NCBI GenBank assembly: GCA_934623575.1
Contig: CAKTVL010000036.1
Span: forward strand, 1-11,015
Reading direction: 5' to 3'
Length of the DNA stretch: 11,015 nucleotides
Origin: an uncultured Oscillospiraceae bacterium
GTDB lineage: Bacteria > Bacillota > Clostridia > Oscillospirales > Oscillospiraceae
Part shown: piece after piece, positions 1-5,506 of the stretch
Layout: each line of letters opens with the position of its first letter
Numbering within the stretch: the first letter of the stretch is position 1
Notes under the pieces: model-generated
Seen by the model: only the letters and a program-made list of their open reading frames with translations
What the model was told of the DNA's origin: nothing
Databases searched by the model: none
Program-made: the position numbers and the translations under genes

Positions 1-66
1 GCTGGCGCCAACATCGCCGGCTTCAAGAAGGTCGCCGAGGCTATGATGGAGCAGGGCTGCTTCTAA
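1..66 (+). CDS. gdhA: NADP-type glutamate dehydrogenase, C-terminal end only
   Basis: Only the last 21 codons and the TAA stop are present; the start lies outside the window. The visible peptide contains GANIAGFKKVAEAMMEQG, which closely resembles the conserved C-terminal helix of hexameric glutamate dehydrogenases (a GANIAGF-KVA-AM--QG pattern). The family interconverts 2-oxoglutarate plus ammonia and glutamate in the cytosol and is a main ammonia-assimilation route in clostridia. Use of NADP rather than NAD is inferred from similarity to the GdhA type and cannot be tested from this fragment. The gene is followed 26 nt later by a strong intrinsic terminator, so it is the last gene of its transcript. 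Confidence 0.85.
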   Translation, partial: AGANIAGFKKVAEAMMEQGCF

Positions 67-90
67 GCCGAACGCCTTATAAAGCACATA

Positions 91-120
91 AAAGAGACCG
101 CTTCGGCGGTCTCTTTTTTT
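91..120 (+). terminator. Rho-independent terminator of gdhA
   Basis: A GC-rich stem AGAGACCGC (93-101) pairs with GCGGTCTCT (106-114) around a stable TTCG tetraloop and runs into a T tract (114-120). Flanking A and T bases extend the stem to 11 bp. It sits 26 nt after the gdhA stop. On the opposite strand the hairpin is followed by TTTTATG, so weak activity in the other direction is possible. Confidence 0.95.
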
Positions 121-126
121 GTCTAA

Positions 127-204
127 TGAAAACCACTCGCTGGGCGAGTGGTTCAAAAGAGGCTAATGCCGATGAGGAAAAATAAACTCCCTCTGTTATA
201 TAAT
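127..204. repeat. Palindrome-bearing spacer, possible mobile-element remnant
   Basis: A perfect 10-bp stem AACCACTCGC (131-140) pairs with GCGAGTGGTT (144-153) around TGG. There is no following T tract on the plus strand, so it is not a simple terminator. It is followed by an AT-rich stretch in which GAGG (174-177) could pair with CCTC (189-192). Strong hairpins with such flanks occur at the ends of IS200/IS605-type elements and their non-autonomous derivatives, but no transposase is present and no target duplication can be seen. The mobile-element reading is inference only. Confidence 0.3.
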
Positions 205-239
205 AAATATCCCCCGGCTTTGCCGGGGGATATTTTTTT
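205..239. terminator. Probable bidirectional terminator after the DMT transporter gene
   Basis: AAATATCCCCCGGC (205-218) pairs with GCCGGGGGATATTT (222-235) around a TTT loop, giving a 14-bp stem. On the plus strand it runs into T residues to 239. On the minus strand it begins 10 nt beyond the stop of the leftward transporter gene and is followed by TTATTATATAA, a weaker U-rich tail. Its placement between convergent transcription units fits a shared terminator. Confidence 0.85.
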
Positions 240-245
240 GCTTGC

Positions 246-1154
246 TTACGCGTCGTAGACGCCCAGTATCACGATACCGGCCACCACCAGCGCGATCATG
301 CCGTAGTGCTTCCAGCTGAGCTTTTCCTTCAGGAACAGCCGGCTCCACAGCACCGACGCCACGCAGTAGGCGGAGATGATGGGCGCGGCCAGCGCCACAT
401 GCTCGGTGTCTGCCAGGGCGTAGATATAGGCGAACTGGCCCGCCGTCTCGCACACGGCGCCTGCGTACTTGGGGCCCTCCCGCTTGGGGACGAGCTTGCT
501 CTTCTTGATGAGCACCACATACACGAAGCACACGATGCCCGCCAGCAGGAACGTCAGCTCATAGGCGCAGTTGGCGCTGTCCTCGTTCAGCGTCTCCAGC
601 ACCCGGCTGTCGGCAAAGGTGCCCAGGGCGTCCAGCAGGCAGTAGATAATGGGCAGCACCAGCGCCAGCGCCGACTTGGCGTAGCGGTGGTTGCTGGCCT
701 GCTGCCGGGCGGCACGCAGGTCCTCGTCCTCTCTGGCCTCCACGATGCCCAGGCCGATAACGCCGATGCACACCAGCGCCGTGGCCACCAGCTGCGCCGG
801 GACCAGGTCGCCCAGCCCGCCGGTGGCCAGGGCCAACACCGCCACCAGCGCGCCGCTGGAATTGCATATCGGGGAGGAGATGGACAGCTCGATGTACCGC
901 AGGCCCACATAGCCGATGGTCATGGAGCCGATGTACAGCAGGGACACCGGCAGATACGTCAGGATGATGCTGCCGTTGATCTCCGTGCCGTTGATAAAGA
1001 TCTCGTAGGCGGCGTGCAGTCCCATGACCACACCCACCGCCATCACCATCTTCAGATGGCTGTATTTGTCGTCCGCGTCCTGGCAGCCGATTTTGCTGAA
1101 CAGGTCAGACCCGCTCCAGCATACCAGCGCGATAAGGGAAAACCAAAACCACAT
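246..1154 (-). CDS. DMT superfamily (EamA-like) membrane transporter
   Basis: The 302-residue protein is almost wholly hydrophobic, with about ten predicted membrane segments in two repeated halves, the layout of EamA/DMT transporters. The end of each half is alike: residues 88-139 (YIELSISSPICNSSGALVAV and the following helix) and residues 250-300 (DTEHVALAAPIISAYCVASV, then LFLKEKLSWKHYG and a final helix). A charged loop (about 140-160) separates the halves. Family members export or import small metabolites such as amino acids or nucleotide precursors; the substrate cannot be told here. The ATG at 1154 is supported by AAGGAG five bases upstream. The gene lies 137 nt downstream of the PLP enzyme gene on the same strand with no terminator between, so it may share that transcript, and a small upstream reading frame (1176-1247) may affect its translation. 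Confidence 0.85.
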   Translation of the reverse strand: MWFWFSLIALVCWSGSDLFSKIGCQDADDKYSHLKMVMAVGVVMGLHAAYEIFINGTEINGSIILTYLPVSLLYIGSMTIGYVGLRYIELSISSPICNSSGALVAVLALATGGLGDLVPAQLVATALVCIGVIGLGIVEAREDEDLRAARQQASNHRYAKSALALVLPIIYCLLDALGTFADSRVLETLNEDSANCAYELTFLLAGIVCFVYVVLIKKSKLVPKREGPKYAGAVCETAGQFAYIYALADTEHVALAAPIISAYCVASVLWSRLFLKEKLSWKHYGMIALVVAGIVILGVYDA

Positions 1155-1175
1155 AGTAACTCCTTTTCGTTTCTG

Positions 1176-1247
1176 TTATCGTTGTTGTTGAAAAAGGAGC
1201 GTGTGCGGTGGCGGACGCCGCCTAAAGGGGTGGTTGGGGAGAAACAT
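1176..1247 (-). CDS. Possible 23-residue leader peptide upstream of the transporter
   Basis: A short open frame starts with ATG at 1247, seven bases after a good Shine-Dalgarno GGAGG, and ends with TAA at 1176, 21 nt before the transporter start. It encodes MFLPNHPF, then RRRPPP, then HTLLFQQQR. Three consecutive prolines are known to stall ribosomes that lack EF-P help, and the arginine run precedes them directly. The coding stretch also contains a small hairpin (GGCGG/CCGCC, 1210-1222). An upstream ATG at 1252 has the ribosome site only two bases away and is less likely. Whether the peptide is made is unknown: the frame could be a chance ORF in a 5' leader. Confidence 0.3.
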   Translation of the reverse strand: MFLPNHPFRRRPPPHTLLFQQQR

Positions 1248-1291
1248 ACCATTTCCTCCGTGGTTTACATAATTTTATACTGTGCCGGGCC

Positions 1292-2566
1292 TTACAGGGA
1301 GATAAGACCGGCGTCCAGCATTTTCTGCAGGCTCATAAGGATGCCCAGCTTGGCGTGATACCAGGTCAGGCCACCCTGGAAATACACCGCGTAGGGGGGG
1401 CGGATGGGACCGTCGGCGCTCAACTCGATGGAGCTGCCCTGCACAAAGGCGCCTGCCGCCATAATCACGTCGCTGTCATAGCCCGGCATGGGCGCCGGCT
1501 CCGGCGCGGCGTAGCTGTCCACCGGGGCCGCGGCCTGTATGCCCTTGCAGAAGGCCACCATGCCCTCGCGGCTGCCCAGCTCCACCGCCTGAATGATGTC
1601 GTGGCGTGTCTCAGCGGCGGGGGGCACCACCCGGAAGCCCAGCTTTTCATAGCAGGCGGCGGCAAACACCGCCCCCTTGACGGCGGAGGCCACCACCGTG
1701 GGCGCAAGGAAGAAGCCCTGGTAAAACTGCGTCAGCAGCCCCAGATTCGCGCCCACCTCCGCGCCCAGGCCGGGGGCGGTGAGCCGCCGCGCGCAGCGCT
1801 CGATCAGGTCGGAGCGGCCGCAGATATAGCCGCCGGTGGGGGCCAGGCCGCCGCCGGGGTTTTTGATAAGGCTGCCCACCATCATGTCCGCGCCCACGTT
1901 CACCGGCTCGCGCAGCTCCGTGAACTCGCCGTAGCAGTTGTCCACCATGCAGATGACGTCCGGCTTGCACTGTTTACATAACGCTATCAATTCGCCAATC
2001 TGCGCCACGGAAAAGCTGGGGCGCGTGGCGTAGCCCTTGGAGCGCTGTATGGTGATGAGCTTCGTTTTTTCGTTGATAGCGGCGCGGATGGCGTCATAGT
2101 CAAAGCTGCCGTCCGGCAGCAGGTCCACCTGCCGGTAGCTGACGCCGTACTCCTTCAGGGAGCCCACGGAGGGGCGGATGCCGATGACCTCCTCCAGCGT
2201 GTCATAGGGCGCGCCCACGGGGCTCAGCAGCTCGTCGCCGGGCAGCAAATTGGCGCCCAGCGCCAGGGCCAGGGCGTGGGTGCCGCAGGTGATCTGCGGC
2301 CGCACCAGCGCCGCCTCCACGCCGAAGCAGTCGGCGTAGACGCGCTCCAGCGTGTCCCGCCCCTCGTCGTCGTAGCCGTAGCCGGTGGACAGGTTGAAAT
2401 GCCGGGCGGCCACGCGGTTCTGCTGCATGGCGTTGATGACCTTCAGCTGGTTGGCCTCGGCAATATCGTCGATGGCTGCGAAGCGCTCCCGCAGCCCGGA
2501 GAGAATGGTCTCGCCGTAGGACAGCACCGCATCGGTGATGCCCAGGGCCTTATACTGTTCGTTCAT
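1292..2566 (-). CDS. PLP-dependent enzyme, methionine gamma-lyase / aluminium-resistance family (YnbB-like)
   Basis: The 424-residue protein matches the full length and layout of the clostridial and bacillar YnbB / 'aluminium resistance' family, a branch of the Cys/Met-metabolism fold-type I PLP enzymes. Visible landmarks are RHFNLSTGYGYDDEGRDTLE (55-74), the cofactor-stacking region PQITCGTHALALAL (90-103), a VDNCYGEF stretch (208-215) whose Asp209 should bind the pyridine nitrogen, and SLIKNPGGGLAPTGGY (232-247) whose Lys235 is the expected Schiff-base lysine. The family name suggests C-S lyase chemistry, but true substrates are poorly established; activity on methionine is not shown by sequence. 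The ATG at 2566 has AGGTG four bases upstream, overlapping the TGA of the preceding gene (8-nt gap), which indicates translational coupling. All key PLP residues are present, so the enzyme should be active. Confidence 0.9.
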   Translation of the reverse strand: MNEQYKALGITDAVLSYGETILSGLRERFAAIDDIAEANQLKVINAMQQNRVAARHFNLSTGYGYDDEGRDTLERVYADCFGVEAALVRPQITCGTHALALALGANLLPGDELLSPVGAPYDTLEEVIGIRPSVGSLKEYGVSYRQVDLLPDGSFDYDAIRAAINEKTKLITIQRSKGYATRPSFSVAQIGELIALCKQCKPDVICMVDNCYGEFTELREPVNVGADMMVGSLIKNPGGGLAPTGGYICGRSDLIERCARRLTAPGLGAEVGANLGLLTQFYQGFFLAPTVVASAVKGAVFAAACYEKLGFRVVPPAAETRHDIIQAVELGSREGMVAFCKGIQAAAPVDSYAAPEPAPMPGYDSDVIMAAGAFVQGSSIELSADGPIRPPYAVYFQGGLTWYHAKLGILMSLQKMLDAGLISL

Positions 2567-2574
2567 AGTTCACC

Positions 2575-3399
2575 TCAGTCAGGAAAGGATACGCCGTTCA
2601 GGCGCATGATGAGCCGGATGGGATAGTCCCGATCCAGGTAGTTGCGGCAGTACCACTCGTATGTGGCCACCGGCAGATGCACCAGCTCCTCCGCCTCGCA
2701 GCGGAAGGTCTCGAAGGTGTTCTGGTCGCCGCTGAGCAGGGCGGCCACCACGTCCAGTCGGTTTTCCCGGGAAAGGCGCAGCAGCGCGGCGTCCATGACG
2801 GCGGCGCAGGCGGCCTCCTCCTGGTCGGCGTAGTCCTGGCGGTGGGCCAGCCAGTAGAGAAATTCCTCCGGGTCCAGGTCCATTTTCGTGGTGATCTGGC
2901 TGAGCTTGAAGAACTCCTTGCGGTCCATGCGCTTGAGGACGTCGATCAGGTACTGGACCAGAGAATCGTCCAGGGCGATGCAGTCCAGAAAGACCTCGAA
3001 GGCGTGCTTGCCGGCGTCGGGGTCCGGCTCGGCGGCCCCGGACGATTTTGCACCGATTGTATCAGAATGGTCACATTTTTCGCCGGAAAGGTCACGATCT
3101 GGCTCAAAAAATGCGCTGTTTGGCTCAGGATCTTCAGCGGCGGAGGCGCTTTGCAGCAGGGCCTCCAGGCTGTCGGAGCCGTCATCGCCGGTGAACAGCT
3201 CGTCGGGCAAAGCAGTGCCGTCCTGGGCGGCGCAGGCGCGGACAAACGCTGCCATACCAAGGGTTTGCAGCTGCTGGGCCAGGGCGCGCATGCGTGCCTC
3301 CTGGTCGCCATCCTCCGGCAGGCAGATGCCCTCCGGAGCGGGGCGGGAGCCCTCCCACACCTGGGTCATATAGCGCAGATAATAGTCAAAAAGGGTCAT
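2575..3399 (-). CDS. Conserved-looking hypothetical protein, two helical parts joined by an acidic linker
   Basis: I do not recognise this 274-residue protein. It has no signal peptide and no membrane segment, so it is probably cytosolic. Residues 1-85 begin MTLFDYYLRYMTQVWEG and look helical. Residues 86-132 are Ser, Glu, Asp and Pro rich and probably disordered. Residues 133-274 are again helical with many aromatic residues, ending in YEWYCRNYLDRDYPIRLIMR. I chose the ATG at 3399, preceded by GAGGG at seven bases, although the frame stays open to a TTG at 3450. That TTG lies inside the -35/-10 promoter (3427-3455), so it cannot be translated from that transcript. The gene is first in a leftward operon and coupled to the PLP enzyme gene; a shared role is possible but nothing in the protein reveals it. 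The linker DNA (3034-3126) is visibly less GC-rich than the rest. Confidence 0.75.
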   Translation of the reverse strand: MTLFDYYLRYMTQVWEGSRPAPEGICLPEDGDQEARMRALAQQLQTLGMAAFVRACAAQDGTALPDELFTGDDGSDSLEALLQSASAAEDPEPNSAFFEPDRDLSGEKCDHSDTIGAKSSGAAEPDPDAGKHAFEVFLDCIALDDSLVQYLIDVLKRMDRKEFFKLSQITTKMDLDPEEFLYWLAHRQDYADQEEAACAAVMDAALLRLSRENRLDVVAALLSGDQNTFETFRCEAEELVHLPVATYEWYCRNYLDRDYPIRLIMRLNGVSFPD

Positions 3400-3426
3400 A
3401 AATTTTCCCTCGCTTTCCAAACCGAA

Positions 3427-3455
3427 ATTGTACCATAGGTGGGTTGCCAATGCAA
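3427..3455 (-). promoter_or_regulatory. Sigma-A type promoter of the leftward operon
   Basis: Read on the minus strand: -35 TTGCAT (3455-3450), a 17-bp spacer, -10 TACAAT (3432-3427). The predicted start point near 3420 gives an untranslated leader of about 20 nt that contains the GAGGG ribosome site (3407-3411) for the ATG at 3399. It probably drives the hypothetical gene and the PLP enzyme gene, and perhaps the transporter gene. Confidence 0.75.
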
Positions 3456-3568
3456 GAATTATCGGGTATGATGGTGAAAAAGGGTGTTGACTGCATCATG
3501 GAAAGGGCAAGAAAGACATGGAAAACCCATAAGAACGATGCAGAAAACAGGCGTTGGGCCGAGGGGCC

Positions 3569-3583
3569 TCGCGTGAGACGCGA
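3569..3583 (+). other. Small hairpin in the GIY-YIG gene leader
   Basis: TCGCGT (3569-3574) pairs with ACGCGA (3578-3583) around GAG. There is no T tract after it. It lies about 30 nt before the GIY-YIG start codon and could be part of a 5' leader. A TTGACT at 3487-3492 resembles a -35 box but no matching -10 box follows at 16-18 bp, so no promoter is called for this gene. Confidence 0.3.
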
Positions 3584-3612
3584 AATAAGAGGAAAATAAA
3601 AGATATTGAACG

Positions 3613-3945
3613 ATGAAAGAGTACTATGTATATATGCTCCGGTGCCGGGGCGGGAGCCTGTACACCGGCGTGACCACCGACCCGGCGCGCCGTTATGGGC
3701 AGCACTGCGCCGGGAAGGGGGCCAAGTACACCCGCGCCCATCCGCCGGAGACGATGGCGGCGCTGTGGCGCTGCCCGGATAAGTCCGGGGCGCTGCGGCT
3801 GGAATACACCATCAAGGCGAAGCTGACCCACGGGCAGAAGGAGACGCTGGCCGCCGCGCCGGAGGGCATCGGGGCGTGGTTCCCGGAGCTGACGGCGGGG
3901 AAGGATTTCCAATTTGTGGAAAATCCCGAGCTTCCGGGGCGGTGA
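3613..3945 (+). CDS. Small GIY-YIG domain protein (YhbQ/YazA, UPF0213-like)
   Basis: The 110-residue protein is a single GIY-YIG nuclease fold of the short YhbQ/YazA type. The paired motif is YVYML (5-9) and LYTGVT (16-21). It is followed by the expected Arg in DPARRYGQH (23-31) and the metal-binding Glu64 in LRLEYTIK, the main catalytic positions of the fold. Members are small structure-specific endonucleases or DNA-binding proteins whose cellular role is unsettled; a part in DNA repair is suggested in the literature but not proven for this type. An in-frame stop at 3607-3609 means the ATG at 3613 is the first possible start. No good Shine-Dalgarno lies before it (AAGAGG is about 20 nt away), so translation may be weak. 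It stands alone between a leftward operon and a gene with its own promoter. Confidence 0.9.
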   Translation: MKEYYVYMLRCRGGSLYTGVTTDPARRYGQHCAGKGAKYTRAHPPETMAALWRCPDKSGALRLEYTIKAKLTHGQKETLAAAPEGIGAWFPELTAGKDFQFVENPELPGR

Positions 3946-3980
3946 GGGGCGATTTGTGGGTAAAATATGCTAAATAGGGG

Positions 3981-4008
3981 TGGACAAATGGGGAGAGTGT
4001 GGTATAAT
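3981..4008 (+). promoter_or_regulatory. Extended -10 promoter of the surface protein gene
   Basis: The -35 box TGGACA (3981-3986, one mismatch to consensus) is followed by a 16-bp spacer and a perfect TATAAT (4003-4008) preceded by TGG, the extended -10 form. The predicted start near 4015 leaves a leader of about 87 nt before the ATG at 4102. This is one of the strongest promoter matches in the window. Confidence 0.85.
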
Positions 4009-4015
4009 CTGTGTA

Positions 4016-4074
4016 TCCGCAGGAGTACTCCTGCTTTGGCGTTTTAACGAAATTAAAACGAAGCGGTCTGCGGA
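4016..4074 (+). promoter_or_regulatory. Structured 5' leader with perfect palindrome and alternative pairings
   Basis: A perfect 16-bp palindrome GCAGGAGTACTCCTGC (4019-4034) starts about five bases after the predicted transcription start. A second hairpin pairs CGTTTTAA (4040-4047) with TTAAAACG (4053-4060). The outer segments TCCGCAG (4016-4022) and CTGCGGA (4068-4074) can pair over 7 bp, and that pairing competes with the first hairpin because both use bases 4019-4022. The palindrome could be a repressor operator in DNA, or the leader could switch between two RNA folds. It matches no riboswitch consensus that I can recall. The ribosome site AAAAGGGG (4085-4092) lies just after the structured part. 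Confidence 0.5.
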
Positions 4075-4101
4075 AATATTGACCAAAAGGGGTAGAAAAC
4101 A

Positions 4102-5373
4102 ATGAAGAAATGTATAAGCTTGGTGCTGGCTCTGCTCATGGCCCTGGCCCTCTGCACCGTCTCCTGGGCAGACGTGACAAGCGCAAAGGATTTTCCCAGC
4201 GGGGGAACTGGCAGCGACACTGTATATTGGACCATCGGGACGGAAGATGGCCAGAGCGGCTATGCTGCCACGCTGACGGCGGCTTTAACAGCGGCGTATA
4301 AGGCGAACTCGGACGGCAGCAAGGCCATCACCATTATCTGCAAGCCCAACGCTGATGTCGGCACCATGACCCATGGCCATGTAGCGGACGATCTGACCAT
4401 TTATGGCAACGGTGCGTATATTTCCGGCGGTGAGTGCGACCTGGAAGTGGATACCTTTAAGTTTAGCCGCAGCACCGGTGCGCAGGCCACTGACGGTGAA
4501 TCCCTTACCAAGAACATCACGATCACGGCCTACGACCTTGACAATCTCGGCGTGTGGGGGCAGCGGAACACCAACCATACCGTGACGATCAACCTGACCA
4601 ACTGTAATGGAAAGGCCATTGGGAGCACGGAAAATGTCCAGCGCGTTTACATCAGTGGGACTTCCGGCAAGAATAACATTACCCTGACCAACTGCGACTT
4701 CCTCACCGCGAAAACGGCAGTGTACTCCAACGCTGATGGCGAGATCAACGTCGAAAATTGCAGCTTTACCGGCTCTGCGGCGCCTGTGAACATCAATCAC
4801 AAGACCTCCGGTACAGTCACTGTCAATGTGAGCAACTGTAAGTTCGATAGTTGTGGTGATACCGGCGAGTGGAAGGGATTTGCCGCTCCGATCCGCCTTG
4901 TACAGAGCGAGGCAGCCGGTAGTATGACCGCTGCCGTTGACAATGCGTCTTTTACCACTACGACCGGTACTAATGGCGACATCCTGCTCGGCGACGGCCG
5001 TGCAAGCGAGAAGTCCGACAACACCAAGATCACCGCCACGGTGACCAACACGAACGCTAACGTTCAGGCGCAGGAGCCCGGTTACTATAAGGAGAACGGC
5101 GAGAGCGACGTGGATAAGGTGACCAAGGCAGAGGTCAAGTCCTCTGAGAAGCTGACGGTCAAGCCTGTCGCAGAGGGCGACGGCAAGGTCACGCTGGAGA
5201 AGGAAACGGTTCCCTCTTCCTCCAACAACTACTACTATTATTCTCCCTCCACCACTACTACCGATACCACCAAGGGGTCTCCCAAGACGTTTGACGCGGG
5301 TATCGCGCTGTATGTGGGCATGGCGCTGACGTCTGCTGCCGGTCTGGCCTACAGCGGTAAGAAGAAGTTCTGA
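4102..5373 (+). CDS. Secreted, cell-surface-anchored beta-helix-like protein
   Basis: The 423-residue protein has a signal peptide (MKKCISLVLALLMALALCTVSWA, in two parts: a KK start and a hydrophobic core), with likely cleavage after Ala23. The body is rich in Asn, Thr and Gly. It carries repeated short strands of one pattern: VTINLTNCNG (161-170), ITLTNCDF (193-200), INVENCSF (215-222), VNVSNCKF (241-248) and a degenerate AAVDNASF (277-284). Stacked N-C/A-x-F turns like these are typical of parallel beta-helix proteins (pectate-lyase-like fold, adhesins). No catalytic residues of a known polysaccharide lyase are evident. A Ser/Tyr/Thr-rich stalk (371-392) leads to SPKTFD (393-398), a hydrophobic stretch (399-417) and GKKKF, a tripartite wall-anchor layout. 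The ATG has AAAAGGGG nine bases upstream. The gene is single, with its own promoter and terminator, and is less GC-rich than its neighbours. It is probably an adhesin or surface antigen; its ligand is unknown. Confidence 0.75.
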   Translation: MKKCISLVLALLMALALCTVSWADVTSAKDFPSGGTGSDTVYWTIGTEDGQSGYAATLTAALTAAYKANSDGSKAITIICKPNADVGTMTHGHVADDLTIYGNGAYISGGECDLEVDTFKFSRSTGAQATDGESLTKNITITAYDLDNLGVWGQRNTNHTVTINLTNCNGKAIGSTENVQRVYISGTSGKNNITLTNCDFLTAKTAVYSNADGEINVENCSFTGSAAPVNINHKTSGTVTVNVSNCKFDSCGDTGEWKGFAAPIRLVQSEAAGSMTAAVDNASFTTTTGTNGDILLGDGRASEKSDNTKITATVTNTNANVQAQEPGYYKENGESDVDKVTKAEVKSSEKLTVKPVAEGDGKVTLEKETVPSSSNNYYYYSPSTTTTDTTKGSPKTFDAGIALYVGMALTSAAGLAYSGKKKF

Positions 5374-5382
5374 GCGAAGAGA

Positions 5383-5417
5383 AAAAAGAAGCACCCCGGA
5401 GGGGTGCTTCTTTTTTT
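5383..5417. terminator. Strong bidirectional terminator between convergent genes
   Basis: AAGAAGCACCCC (5386-5397) pairs with GGGGTGCTTCTT (5401-5412) around GGA, and adjoining A and T runs lengthen the stem to about 15 bp. A T tract follows on the plus strand (to 5417). On the minus strand the hairpin is followed by TTTTTTCTCTT. It begins 10 nt after the surface-protein stop and can also terminate the leftward hydrolase transcript. Confidence 0.92.
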
Positions 5418-5428
5418 GAGTTTTTTTG

Positions 5429-5502
5429 GGGACGGATTGCCACGCAGTGAAACAAGTGCCCTTGGGGTACGACCAGTCTGCGGACTGGTCTCGCAATGAC
5501 AG
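5429..5502. repeat. Short dispersed-repeat-like element (CATTGCGAG / GGCAATCC type)
   Basis: Read on the minus strand, the segment opens with TGTCATTGCGAGACCAGTCC and closes with GCGTGGCAATCCGTCCCC. The pair 'GTCATTGCGAG ... GGCAATCC' is a recurrent signature of small palindromic repeats scattered through many bacterial genomes. The ends carry a short inverted repeat ATTGC/GCAAT (5436-5440, 5493-5497). Inside is a perfect hairpin GACCAGTC-TGCG-GACTGGTC (5471-5490). It lies only a few bases beyond the hydrolase stop codon. It encodes nothing visible. Its copy number in the genome cannot be seen from one window. Confidence 0.6.
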
Positions 5503-5506
5503 GGGA

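Noticed and set aside
1155..1291. Guanidine-type (mini-ykkC) riboswitch before the DMT transporter
   Set aside because: Such leaders need two hairpins with ACGR loops; only one ACGG occurs and it is not in a convincing loop.
306..1358. A 350-codon plus-strand frame opposite the DMT transporter gene
   Set aside because: Its composition (His, Gln, Gly and Arg heavy) is that of an antisense shadow, while the minus strand encodes a well-formed membrane protein with a good ribosome site.
3487..3515. TTGACT as the -35 box of a promoter for the GIY-YIG gene
   Set aside because: No acceptable -10 hexamer occurs at 16-18 bp; the sequence there reads AAGAAAGA.
3561..3583. Terminator upstream of the GIY-YIG gene
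   Set aside because: The hairpin has only a 6-bp stem and no following T tract.
4141..4158. Lipoprotein signal at Cys18 of the surface protein (LALC)
   Set aside because: The residue before Cys is Leu, whereas lipoboxes need Gly, Ala or Ser there; the SWA cleavage site after Ala23 fits signal peptidase I better.
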